A stretch of 64,000 nucleotides of DNA from Xestospongia muta (Eukaryota; Porifera; Demospongiae; Haplosclerida; Petrosiidae), in assembly GCA_963693285.1 (NCBI GenBank), contig OY848917.1, positions 16,973,245 to 17,037,244 of the forward strand, given 5' to 3'. The translations under genes and the position numbers were made by a program. Positions 39,599-50,648 of this stretch are shown here, one piece after another. The notes under the pieces are model-generated. The model saw only the letters and a list, made by a program, of their open reading frames with translations, ran no database searches and had not been told where the DNA came from. Positions within the stretch are counted from its first letter, which is position 1; each line of letters opens with the position of its first letter.

Positions 39599-41014
39599 GC
39601 GCACACATATACACGCAAATGTGTTTATTAATTTATGAATGCATCTCTCTATTAGTTTGCTGCTCATTGTCTTCATAAACAAACTAAACAATGGGAGGAA
39701 AAAGATAATGATTTGATTGTAGTTGCTAAACGTATGGCCAGACTGATGATGCAAATGTCAAAGTTTGCCCAGTAAGTGTTATAGAGTGAAATATAGTTTA
39801 TAAAACGTTTATGGAACTAAACATCACAAGTATATATAACTGTAGATAATAGTCTGTATTTAGCAATGAAACTAATACTATACACTGACTAATGTATTAA
39901 TGTATTAATTTCACTTTGACAATAATTATGATAACCTCTCCTCTATAGAGATGAAGAAGGTGATGTAAATTCTAAAGAAGATTTTATCCAAACAGCTAAT
40001 CTTATTGTCAAAGACAGTAAGGAGGTTGTTAAAATAGCTACACAAGTTGCTAAGTTCTGTACAGAGTCACAGCTGAAAAATGTGAGTTACAGAGTTTGAT
40101 AACAAAAATATTCATACATAGAGTACCTTTAATGTGTGCATGTGTGTGTAATAAAATTATATAATTTGTTAACACTTCTTTTATGAACTGATTGAAACTG
40201 TAATATTTATTCACACTTGACTTTGGTCATTTGCAAACTTCTCTTTAATTCCATTTAATACATTCCTTTATAGACTCTATCACAAGTCCTTGATGGTATT
40301 CCAACTTATGCCACACAACTCAAAATTAATGTTGGTGTGCATTCAGGAAGAGGAGGAGATGGTAAGCTATAAACTCTATGAAAACTATTATAGTACTCAA
40401 CCATTGATAGAATTCAGAAATACACTTATTTAACCAAGACAATATTTTTCCCTTTTATTAATAATAAGATTAAGAAATTAACAAAAGTAATTGATAGTAA
40501 CACATAGTTTTGTAAGGTTTGAAATAATTACAGTTGGCCTAAAATTGTAAGTACATAAATTCATATAGTCATCACGTTATACAATTCATTCTACAAATGT
40601 AAAATAAACTATATGATGACTTATTTGACATATTGTATCTTAAAGAGTAACTAAAGTATTATGTTCCACACAGTGGGTACTTCCATGGTTAAAAGCTGTT
40701 GTCCATGTTATAATAGTGTGGCTATATTATTATTGTATAATATTAACCTTTCTTCAGCAAGTTTATACTACACATGTACATATATGTATCTTACATATAG
40801 TATTACAATGTAACTTATCCACCTTGTTTAATTTCTTGATTTTACAGACCTAGAGGGAGATACAGAAGCTACTAGTTTGTTGACAGTTAATGCTGAGAAT
40901 CTCATGAATGCTGTTGGTGTAGTACTTAATACCACAGAGAGTGCTTTAGTAAAAGTACCTCTAGATGCTCGTGTACACTTGACTGGTCTAAACTGGGTTA
41001 AAAAACAACACTGA
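19902..41014 (+). CDS. Ankyrin-ZU5-UPA-Death-vinculin-tail protein, 19 exons, 874 aa
   Basis: Exons: 19902-19904, 23847-23939, 24213-24311, 35121-35219, 36873-36971, 37015-37198, 37293-37852, 37914-38045, 38093-38276, 38382-38507, 38588-38905, 38958-39020, 39078-39137, 39179-39223, 39313-39368, 39656-39771, 39949-40081, 40274-40361, 40848-41014. All phases join into one frame. Residues 2-190: about five ankyrin repeats, each middle one a 33-codon phase-0 exon. 200-340: ZU5-like (GVKFVIPPSSVEIGQEV). 345-480: UPA-like. 485-527: Ser/Thr/Pro linker. 530-625: Death domain (LLHEIRWRWNIIGEQL; VLQVWIDKR; WRMIITVV). 633-700: proline-rich linker in small exons. 702-874: vinculin tail (NPIGFAAHCLHKQTKQW; NDLIVVAKRMARLMMQMS; IPTYATQLKI; NAENLMNAV; final LNWVKKQH). 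From family knowledge, ZU5-UPA-Death forms a compact supramodule in ankyrins, UNC5 and PIDD, and the tail binds F-actin and acidic lipids in vinculin. A cytoskeletal adaptor with Death-domain signalling is my inference. The one-codon first exon is the least certain part. Confidence 0.85.
20230..20270. repeat. (AT)n microsatellite
   Basis: About 20 AT dinucleotides in intron 1 of the ankyrin/vinculin gene. Confidence 0.97.
21036..21420 (+). repeat. Third partial copy of the upstream duplicated block
   Basis: Matches about 19390-19790 (gcttcaaccaac, ctttcttttccttgatgatg, gttggtagctgctaa, then CA repeats and a cctcgct...agcgagg inverted end). It lies in intron 1 of the ankyrin/vinculin gene. 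Confidence 0.8.
21425..21870 (+). repeat. Clustered short direct repeats in intron 1
   Basis: gatgtttacgtaaaagatgt, aagctgaggcttggtttcta, and the block cacacgtactgacaaactac with agtaccctcgct are each repeated two or three times. The gatgtttacgta and gctgaggcttgg pair occurs again at about 23058-23135. Two ends read cctcgctatgtgcccacaca then cagcgagg, which can form small hairpins. Confidence 0.85.
25009..34131 (+). repeat. 143-bp tandem array, about 60 units, in intron 3
   Basis: About 9.1 kb of direct repeats with a period near 143 bp. A typical unit holds a pyrimidine tract (ttttgttttctttcttat), gtgattacttgtcgtctcta, catttacaatatcatag, then three variable bases, then gtaagtgttatataatgtaa and ttctaagtttagtgtataca. 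The three bases are mostly gaa, ctg, aaa, ttg, aga or caa. Some groups of units are duplicated as blocks, marked by the variant tatatttagtgtgcacaatg near 27965, 29815, 31080 and 33650. The array explains most of the 10.8-kb length of this intron; no coding frame runs through it. Confidence 0.97.
39545..39610. repeat. (CA)n-(CG)n alternating tract
   Basis: About 40 bp of CA dinucleotides run directly into about 17 bp of CG dinucleotides and back to CACA, in the intron before the first vinculin-tail exon. Strict purine-pyrimidine alternation over more than 60 bp is prone to form Z-DNA. The truncated paralogue has a CATA-type repeat in the matching intron. Confidence 0.95.
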
Positions 41015-42030
41015 ACTAGTAAACTCAATTGATTGCTGTGCCTTTTATATGTACCTTTTAGTTACCTAAACTAGTAGTGTATTTTTTAGATATATTGGTA
41101 TTTTGTAGTTGCTGATTTTGTTTTCCTCAAAATGATGTCATTTCAATTGAGTATTCACTAAACACTATTTAGTTTCAATTCTTATATCATAGAGTGATTG
41201 ACATTTTAAGTATTGATATCCTTTTTGATAGTTTTCTATGTCAAGTCAAGTCAACTAAATCACAACAAATACAGTTTACTAAAGCAAGGCCATGTAGGTT
41301 TCATCTGTGCTGAAGGTATGTCTTAAGAAGACTCTTTTTTATCCATCACAATGACTTCAACACATAGTTAGTTGCAATTGGGTGGCCTAGTAGTGGTTAG
41401 TCTAACTGATTCATAACCATAGCATGTGACAGTGAAATGATTGTGAAGCTATATAGGAATTGAAAACAATATACCACACATAGTACATTGGTCACATAAC
41501 TACTCACCAAGACCCTTAAGCAAAACCCATTTTTAATGTATTCTATTTTCTCACAATATAGTATTACCTTATACAACAGCTAGTTACTGGACTACTGTTT
41601 GTTAATGAAATATAATGATGCAAAGAATTTAACAATTCTGTAAATTATTTTTATTTATATAAAATCATAAATCAGAACAAAACTATGTCATGTAAATGAC
41701 AACTACAATAAAAAATTATAGTAATAATAATAATAATAATAAGAGTTACTCAGACAATTAATAATCAGAGAACCAAGTACCAGTTATGGGACATATATTT
41801 TTATTATGTCCACATTTGAGGTGAGTGACAATACCATTAGGATAACGTACAAATGCAGTGGCTTCAGTGAATGGTAATTGACAAACTGGACATACTGTAT
41901 AGAAGAGAGAGTATCAGGTTACATTTACTATAATATATGTAGAAAATGTCTTCTATATAAACAACTAATAAAGATATGTTGTATGTAATATATATTAAAA
42001 GATCATTTTGGTAACAAGGAGTAAACAAAC
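40400..42030. repeat. Tandem duplication unit (left copy)
   Basis: Matches 48010-49800: the last intron and last exon of the ankyrin/vinculin gene, the intergenic spacer, the last TGFBRAP1 exon and part of its last intron. The junction to the truncated paralogue is near 42030, where TGFBRAP1 intron 27 sequence meets ankyrin/vinculin exon 8 sequence. Confidence 0.85.
41758..41896 (-). pseudogene. TGFBRAP1: Orphan copy of the last TGFBRAP1 exon
   Basis: 139 bp matching exon 28 (49529-49667), with the CPVCQLPFTEATAFVRYPNG zinc-binding block and the same terminal stop. No other TGFBRAP1 exon accompanies it. The splice acceptor is changed from AG to AC just upstream. It is the by-product of the tandem duplication of the convergent 3' ends of the two genes and cannot act alone. 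Confidence 0.9.
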
Positions 42031-42042
42031 TACAGTTGATTA

Positions 42043-45000
42043 ATGATGATGAATCCATTTAAAGTAAATTCGAGTGACTTTTGATCTTTTAAAATAGTGT
42101 CATTTAAGGTTTGTAGGGAAGTAATTGATCAATGTCAACCAGACATGGCCCTACCTTACTTAAAGTTTAAAGTCTCTCTCAAAGATAAGAAAGAACTCAC
42201 TGATCTAGAGCTCACTTTTAAAGGAATAAGTCAACAAATGACTTTGGTAATTGGTAGTTATGAATTGCAACAAATGCAGGAGACAACAAGTGAGAGACAT
42301 TAAAAATAGGATCTAGTCACGTTTCTGTCAGCATAACACATTGCTGGAGCTTTTATAAAATACTGAATATACTAATATGTATGGTCCTTTTCCTAATAGT
42401 TATCTCTGCCAGCACTCCTTCCACCACTACTCCTACTACTGCTGCAATGTCTACTTCCACCAGTAGTCCTCCTTCTATCCATAGGCAGTCATCATATCCA
42501 TTAGGAATATCTGATGAACTATTATGTGAGTTATGCAATATCCAAGATAATGGATAATTTTGTCATTGAAATAGTTGAGTTGTCTTTCTTATTTCCTTAA
42601 TTATTAGGTAAAATGCCTAAGAAAGAACACCTGATGAGATTACTTCACGAAATTAAGTACATGTGGAATATTATTGGTGAACAACTTCAGGTGCATTATT
42701 GTGATATAAAGTCTGCTGAATATAATGTGGCATATGACAATACCACAAAACTCTCAGAAGTCCTTCAGGTGTGGATAGACAGGAGAATGTGTGAGGTGTC
42801 TTGGAGAATGATCATCACTGTTGTGAAGGAGCCACCTGTAGAACACAAAAATGTAGCTGAGAACATATTTCACTTCTTACGAAGACCTGAGATCAGGAGT
42901 GAATATCTTTCTTCTTGTCAACCTGGTAAAATTAAATATATATATATATATATATATTTAACAATTGTTTCTACATCACTCTATAGGTCAATTGATTTCC
43001 ACTTTTTATTCTCCTCCTCCAGTTCAACAAAAACCTATTGAGACAAAAGGTATAACTATATAGCTATAATGTTAAATAAGAGGTATATTAATAATGTTTA
43101 TTGTAATCAGATGCCTAACATTAATTCCCATGCATTTGAGATGATGATAAGAATCCTATTGTCATCTTCAAATCTAAAAATGAAGGTGTGTATTATACAT
43201 GTACCCAACCTCCAAATACACCACATCTTAGTGAGAAGATACAATAAGTAGACATTTTTTCTATACTATAACATATTTGAAGGGATTTTAATATTAATTT
43301 CTTTCTAGTCGAAGTAGATAAAATGGAACAAGAAGCTCCCTTACAGTCAACCAATCCTATTGGAGTAAGTTAATTAGTTGTTATGATTTATTGCTGTAAC
43401 ATTAATTTCATAAAACTCTTACATAATCTATTAACATATACCACAAAGTGGTTATGCAACAATTCATGTGTTCATCTGAAATTTTATATTCTTCTACAAT
43501 ATATACATATAAGATTACAGATAATGATTAAAATATGAAAATAGGCTTATTATTTTTGTCTTTGTCTACTGGCAATGAAATATTTATAATAGAAGAGTTT
43601 ATTTTAAATATATTTGAAAAAAAATATTTTGCAAAATGTGGGCTGATTGTGATTAAATAGAGTCAAACAATGGTCGATTCTAGAAAGTTGCTATATTATA
43701 TACATACATACAAACATACATACATACATACATACATACATACATACATACATTCATACATACATACATATACGTGTATACATATTTATATATAAATGCA
43801 AATAAGTGTAATAGCATTATGAATGCATTTCTCTTTTTAGTTTGCTGCTCATTGTCTTCACGAACAAGCTAAACTGTGGGAGGAGAAAGATAATGACATG
43901 ATACTAGCTACTAAACATATGGCCAGACTGATGATGCAAATGTCAAAGTTTGCCCAGTAAGTGTTATAGAGTGAAATGTATTACTTCAATATGCAGTTTA
44001 TAGAAGTTCATAGAATCCAAACTATACATTACAAATATAAGTATACTTAGTATAGTTTATAGTCTGTTAGTACTGTATTCTGAGTACTCTACTAGTGTAT
44101 TACTTTCAGTTTGAAGATAACTATGATAACCTTTCCTCTATAGAGATGAAGAAAGTGATGTCAATTCTAAAGATGATTTTATCCAAACAACTAAACTTAT
44201 TGTCGATGACAGCTTAGAAGTTGTTAAAATAGCTAAACAAGTTGCTGAACTCTGTACAGACACACAATTGAAAAGTGTGAGTTAAAAAGAGTTTGATAAC
44301 AAAAAATATTCATGCTGTATATTCTAAAATTTTTGTGGGAAAAATATTTTGCAAATTTCTTTTAAATATGAATTTTGTGAAAAAATTGTGAAATCTGGTA
44401 TATCCAAATGCCAAGCCCATTGTACATGAACAATCTTAAGAACAATAAACTTCTTGAAAACTTTCTTGCAGTATTAATAACACCAATTTCACAAGCAAAT
44501 CTTAGCAACCTTGGCATTCTCTTCTGTGAACAAATCCTAGTAGGTAGCACATTTAGTTCTCCAACTGTCATGTTTTGATTGTAGTAGTATTAACTCAGTA
44601 ACACTTTTATTAGCTGCTGCAATGTTGGAGGACAAAAGCTGTGAGGAAAGTGGACCTTGTGGGTTGGGAAAAATAGAATAATCCTTCTTACAATACTTCA
44701 ATAGAGCCACGTGGTTACAACTCACAATATTGACTCCACCCACAAAGCTATAATTCATGTAATAAAAATTTAATGTATGTGATACATAGAGTACCTTTTA
44801 ATGTGTGAGTAACTTTCTAATTATACACAGCTATTTATACCTGAGTTTGGTCGTTTGCTAACTTGTTTTTCATTCTATTTTACATCCTCCATTACAGACT
44901 CTGTCACCTCTTCTTGGCAGTATTCCAACTTATGCCATACAATTTCAAATAAATGTTAGTGAGCATGCAAGAAACAAAGGAGGAAATAGTAAGTTATAAA

Positions 45001-45601
45001 CTAAGAAGTATTACTATTCAATCATTGAGTAACAAAAGTAAAAATAATAAAAAGTGTGTCATTATAGTGTTGTTATATTATTTTGACACAATGTACCTTT
45101 CATCCACAAATTATACTGCATGTACATGGCTATGGGGCGCCGGAAAATTATCATGATATATGATAAATCATGGGTTATTTAGTAAATCATACATTATTTA
45201 ATAAATTATGATAATTTTCCAATTTTGACACAAATGGTTACAGGTCACCTTTGTGTCAAAATTGGAAAATTTTCATGATTAAATAAGTCATTATTAATTA
45301 AATAACTCTTTATTTATTTAAAAATCATCCATTATTTAGTAAATCACAATTTATTTAACAAATAATGAGTATTAAAAGTAAATCAATTTTGACACAAACG
45401 GCACAACATACATGTCATATCATATATGTAGTTTACACATAGTGTTCTGTATGTACATTCTCTACCTTGTGCATACTTCCATGATTTATAGACCCTGAAG
45501 CAGATAAAGAAGCCACCAGATTGTTGACACTCAATGCTGAGAGACTCATGAATGCTGTGAGTGAAGTACTCAATATTACAGAGAGTGCTTTAACAAAATA
45601 A
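42043..45601 (+). CDS. 5'-truncated paralogue: UPA-Death-linker-vinculin tail, 404 aa
   Basis: Exons: 42043-42063, 42109-42289, 42400-42525, 42608-42925, 42987-43049, 43309-43364, 43841-43956, 44144-44276, 44898-44988, 45492-45601. They match exons 8 (end) to 19 of the 19902-41014 gene, all splice sites usable and the whole in frame. Three ATGs in a row (42043-42051) arose at the truncated end of exon 8 and could serve as a new start. Ankyrin repeats and ZU5 are absent. Two proline-linker exons are gone; a decayed trace of one (CCCAACCTCC, near 43203) remains, and skipping them keeps the frame. A TAA (45599-45601) cuts the vinculin tail about 17 residues short, removing the LNWVKKQH-type C-terminal arm, which is still visible downstream (LSWVKK). 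No promoter is evident; it may be expressed, read through from the upstream gene, or a young pseudogene. Confidence 0.65.
43700..43772. repeat. (CATA)n microsatellite
   Basis: Tetranucleotide repeat in the intron of the truncated paralogue, at the place of the CA/CG tract in the full gene. Confidence 0.95.
44310..44790. mobile_element. About 480-bp insertion in an intron of the paralogue
   Basis: The matching intron of the full gene is 192 bp; here it is 621 bp. The extra sequence has a minus-strand open stretch (44537-44758) containing NHVALLKYCKKDYSIFPNPQ, which resembles coding sequence of a repeated sponge element, though I cannot name the family. No clear inverted ends. Confidence 0.5.
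45125..45400. repeat. AT-rich foldback sequence
   Basis: ataattttccaattttgaca at about 45209 pairs with tgtcaaaattggaaaatttt at about 45259; flanking stretches of tttattaaataatg-type sequence also pair. It begins with ggcgccggaaaattatcatg. It lies in the last intron of the truncated paralogue. Confidence 0.75.
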
Positions 45602-45659
45602 ACTCCAGAAACTCGTGATAGCTTGAGTGATCTAAGCTGGGTCAAAAAATAACACTAAA

Positions 45660-48005
45660 CTAATAAACTTAATTAATTGCTGTATCCTTATTTGTACAGC
45701 ATAGTCTCAAGTATTTAGTATAATTTTACATATATTGGTATTTTGTAGTTGCTGATTTTGTTTTCCTAAAATGATGTTATTTCAATTGAGAATTCAATAA
45801 ACTCTATTTAGTTTGATTTTATTGTACTACTCACTACTGAATTCAAGTTGATATCATCAGATTCCTTTTATTCTTTCAGTTCTACTATTGTAGAGTGATT
45901 GACTTTTTTAGCTAAGCTTTCTTATTGGTAAGTAGAGAGTCATACCAAAATTGGGAATCTAGCTTATATCATAGTACACATGACACAACAGATTACGATG
46001 AAATATAAGTAAAAACAAATTTGTTATTAATATATACATTGTTGCCAAGCCAATGCAGAGTTTGATGATAGTAAAATCTTGGATAGAGAGTAAGATTGTG
46101 ACTTCCATACTGATGAATGATAATCTGTTTTACAACTTGAGTCTGACATAGATATTAGAGTACTAGAGTATCCAATAAACTGGGCTATTTATTTGCATGA
46201 ACAAATAATATTTGTGTACATTGTAGATACAGCCCTGTCTAGTGATCAATCAATATGATATCTGCTGAAGTTCATGATAATTTGCATACTCTTTTGTTGA
46301 TATAATCATTATCATTCCTTACCCACATAATATAATTGCAGTGATACTCATAACTATGACACCTACACAAGCATAAATATATTAGAGCCCTTAGACCTAT
46401 AATAAGTGATGAAAATCATTTTAAAAAACAAAGAAATGATGTTAAGAAACCTTGTGGAATAAAATGAGAGAGATACGAGCATTGACAATTGCTACAGTGT
46501 TACTGTTCAGCTGAAGATGCTTGTTGTATAGGTGACAATTGAATGTGTCATTATTAATTTTGTGTGAGTTATTACTGCCAAAGCAGGCAAACATGCACCA
46601 GCTGAAGCAGGAACATGTGCGTTTGTGGTGGTGACTAAATTAAAGAGTCACTTATCTTGTTAGAGTGAGTTACTGTACTGTAACATCTCTGTAGATTGAA
46701 AGAAAGAATACTTGATGTGGCAGTTTGCAACTCAAATTATTGAACCAGACACAAGTATAGTCTTTTTCTAGTAATCAATGACAGCACAAACTCTTTTGTA
46801 ATAGTGGCTTTCAAAAAAGGCATTTATTTGAGCAGATCAGGAGTAATGCAAGAAATAATTTTGCTGCAATCACAATTAATATTAAGGGTCTCTGTTGTCA
46901 CATTTGAATGATGCTTAACGACAAATTACTATTATGAAATCATGAATGCCAGAGAACAAGGTTTAGTTACACTGCATATAAATGGGACAAAGATTAAGCT
47001 GACATTTTAGACAAGATGAGAAAGAAGCAAAAAAGAGCAAGAGTGAGTGCACGAGAGAGGGGGGGGGGAGAAGAGGAAAGAGCCTTATTATTTGTGTATA
47101 AACTGAGTAACAGGGGACAAAGATCAAGAGAACACTTTAGAGAGGAAAAAATGAAAGGAGAGAAGAAACAATGGAAGCAAGACAATGTAAAGTGAATAGT
47201 AATAGTACTTATACAACAATAAAGAGAGTAATTGTAAAAGGAGACAGACCAATGACAATAAAGAAACAAGACTGGCTACAAATACAGTTTATAAAAGATT
47301 GTGAAAAGAGAAAACTGAAACTGAACAGATAATGCAACATCAATACCTTAATGAAGGATACATCAACAAACATTGGCTGAAAATAGTATGTACCAGGAAC
47401 AGAAGATGAATTAACAGAACTGCTATTAATATTTTGTACTATTGTGATCTATTTTTGAATTACCTAAATGATATTCAATTTTATTACTTATTGTGTCAAA
47501 CCCTAGTACTACTATGCTTGAGAATTGCTGGAGTTACAAAGAACCTCACATTTTGAGGAAATTCAATCTCACATGTACAATTTACAGTAACTGTCTGTAT
47601 CCTTTACATCATTGTATTATTGTTAAGATATAAGAATATACCACTTACTTACATAGTTCATGTAGTTCAATAAATGAAGTCTCTTGATCAGAAAAGATAT
47701 GCAGGACTGTTCTGTTATAAATTCCATAGTGATAAACCTACATGTAAATTCTAGTGTCTAACTAATGAGACATTAAACAGAGTATTACTTTGAAAATTAA
47801 TGTTAACCAGTATAATAGTTATGTCTGATGTCTACTATACTTGTCAGTGTCTTGTATGCAGCCTAAATGACTCCATATTGGTTTAAGTCAGCTGATAATT
47901 TTTTTTGTAGCATGTATGATGAATATATTAAATCAAGAAATGTAATTTTACCTCTGGCCAAAGAATATGCAAAAAAGTCTTAAACAGTATTAACTATCAA
48001 AGTAA
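45660..48005. other. Spacer between duplicated units; no gene supported
   Basis: 45660-45930 is the duplicated 3' flank of the ankyrin/vinculin gene (compare 41016-41230), with a possible polyadenylation signal near 45663. 45930-48005 has no match elsewhere in the window. 47000-47300 is strongly purine-rich on the plus strand. Open frames there are low-complexity. Confidence 0.6.
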
Positions 48006-48009
48006 AATA

Positions 48010-48690
48010 GGAGCATTTATGGAGGAAAGACTTCATATTTAACCAAGACAATATCTTCCCTCAACTAATAGTAACATTAAGAGAGAATCAACAGTAACTG
48101 ATAGTAACACAATAGTTTTATAAGGTTTCAGATAAGTACAGTTTCTCTAAAAATGTAAGTATATACATAAATGTATATAGTTATCTTGTTATACAACTAG
48201 TCCCACAAATGTGACATTAAACTATAGTATTTTTATATTGAGATATTTGGTATATTTTGTCTTTATAAAGTAACTAAACTATTTATATTTCACATAGTAG
48301 GTGGGTACTCCCATCATTAAAAACTGTTGCTCATACTTAGTGTATTAAAATAGTGTTGTTATATTATTTTGATATGATATGTCTTCATCCACAAATTATA
48401 TTGCTTGGAAATAGCATATACATAATATGCATTGTACATATAGTATTATATTATGTACTTTCTCTAATTTTTTGTGTATTTACTTGATTTTATAAACCTG
48501 AAGCAGATAAAGAAGGTATTAGATTGTTGACCGTTAGTGGTAAGAATCACATGACTGCTGTGGGTGTAGTACTTAACACTATAGAGAGTGCTTTAATAAA
48601 ATATCTCAAGGAGCTCCTGTAGACTTGATTGGTCTAAGATGGTCGGTCAAAAAGTTGCACTGAACTAGTAAACTTATGATCAATTAATTG
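48010..48690 (+). pseudogene. Third copy: last intron and dead last exon of the ankyrin/vinculin gene
   Basis: Matches 40400-41030. The last-exon copy starts near 48496, but its acceptor AG is AA, a base is missing just after it, and stops follow (TAG near 48620). The vinculin-tail signature (ESALIKY) is still visible. Only the last exon is present. Confidence 0.85.
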
Positions 48691-48930
48691 ATGTATTTTG
48701 TATATGTACCATCTAGTTGTCTCTAATTGTAGTATAAGTTTTAGATTTATTGGTATTTTGTAACTGTTGAGTTTGTTCTCCTCAATATGATGTCATTTTA
48801 ATTGAGTATTTACTAAACTCTATTAGTTTGACTTTACAAAATGACCATAATTTTGTTAACTGCTTATTATTGAGTTCAAGTAGATATCATTGGATTCCTT
48901 CATTCTTTCAGTTCTTATATCATGGAGTGA

Positions 48931-49090
48931 TGGGTGGTTCTTGGTGTGACATCACATAAAGTCTAAACCAAACCTAACATTATTAAATCTATGTCAATCA
49001 AACCTAACAATATTAAATCTATGACACATAGTGATGTCATCATAGGACATGTTGTTACATCATCAGTCAAGTTACACCAAGAAGCACCCT
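48931..49090. mobile_element. About 160-bp MITE in the duplicated spacer
   Basis: Inverted ends gggtggttcttggtgtgac and its inverse (caccaagaagcaccct). It interrupts sequence that is continuous at 41200-41330 in the other unit, so it inserted after that duplication. It contains a short internal direct repeat (aacctaac-attattaaatctatg). Confidence 0.75.
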
Positions 49091-49528
49091 GTCTTAGAAA
49101 GACTCCATTTTAATCCATCACAATAACTCAAGCACATAGTCAGTGACAACTGGATGGCCTAGTCAGTGATTGGTCTAACTGATTCAAAACCATAGCATGT
49201 GATAGTGAAATGATTTTGAAGTTATATAGGAATTGAAAACATTATATCACTACTTAGTACATTGTTCATGTAATTAGCCACAAAGAAGGAAAAAAAACTG
49301 TTTTAAATGTATTCTATCTTCTCACAATATATTGTTACCTTGTACAACAGCTAGTTACTGGACTATTGTTTGTTAACGAAATATAATGATACAAAGAATT
49401 TAACCACAATTTTATAAATTATTTTGTTTTTATAAAATCATAAATCAGAACAGAACTATGTCATGTAAATGACAACTACAATAAAAAAAGTATAGTAATA
49501 ATAATAATAATAACAGTTACTCAGACAA

Positions 49529-50612
49529 TTAATAATCAGAGAACCAAGTACCAGTTATGGGACATATATTTTTATTACGTCCACATTTGAGGTGAGTGAC
49601 AATACCATTAGGATAACGTACAAATGCAGTGGCTTCAGTGAATGGTAACTGACAAACTGGACATACTCTATAGAAGAGAGAGTATCAAGTTACATTTACT
49701 ATAATATATGTAGACGATGTCTTCTGTATAAACAACTAATGAAGATATATTGTATGTAATCTATATTAAAAGATCATTTTGGTAAGAAGGAGTAAACAAA
49801 CTATAATTGATTACAATCTGTTGTCATAGTAATAATGATACAAACATGTACCTGGTATCAGTAATTTTCACAGGTCCCTCTTGTAATTTCATTAATTCAA
49901 ATTTTGTCTAAAATAAAGGTAAAATAAAGAATAATAATTATATCAATAATATTAGTAATATCTCTAAAAATGGATATCCTCATTTGAAAAAAACTGACAA
50001 TTACTAAGATAATTGTGAGCTACCTCTGACTCATCAAATACAATCAATATTTATAATTTTACATAAAACATTTTAATAACTTGTGTTAATAATACATTTA
50101 TTATATATCTATTATTAAGACATAAAATATAGTACAATTAATGTGTTACACATTTGAAATCCTATTACTGTAGCAGTACATAATGTTTACCTGTAAATTT
50201 TCTCCTTTAGCTAGACTGTGTTCTATTTTACTTGTACGTCCAGCATTAGTTGTACTACGAATACTACGAACAAGAAAATCTTTGACAGTACTGATTTCCC
50301 ATTGAGATGGTAATATCTGGAGTACCTATAACATGACAATACATAATAACAATATGTATCTGTAATATAATTATACTTTACATCTAATTAACAAAATAGT
50401 AATATTTACTGACAATCATCTAACATAGCTGTTGATGACTACACAAAACTAGATCAAGAACTGATACTTTGTATCAACTAACCACTGTACAATGTGAAAT
50501 TTAGTGAAAATAAAATGTAATGATTGAAATGGTGTTTGGAAAATTAAACTTGACAAATTAAAAAATCTCACCAAACTGCTATATTACAGTTACCAAGGAT
50601 AGCATAAATTAT

Positions 50613-50648
<36 letters not shown>

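Noticed and set aside
39475..39754. Frames over the CA/CG tract on both strands
   Set aside because: Dipeptide translation of a microsatellite; part of the plus frame is the real exon 16 in another frame.
46994..47269. 91-codon minus-strand frame
   Set aside because: Ser/Leu/Phe-rich translation of a purine-rich low-complexity stretch.
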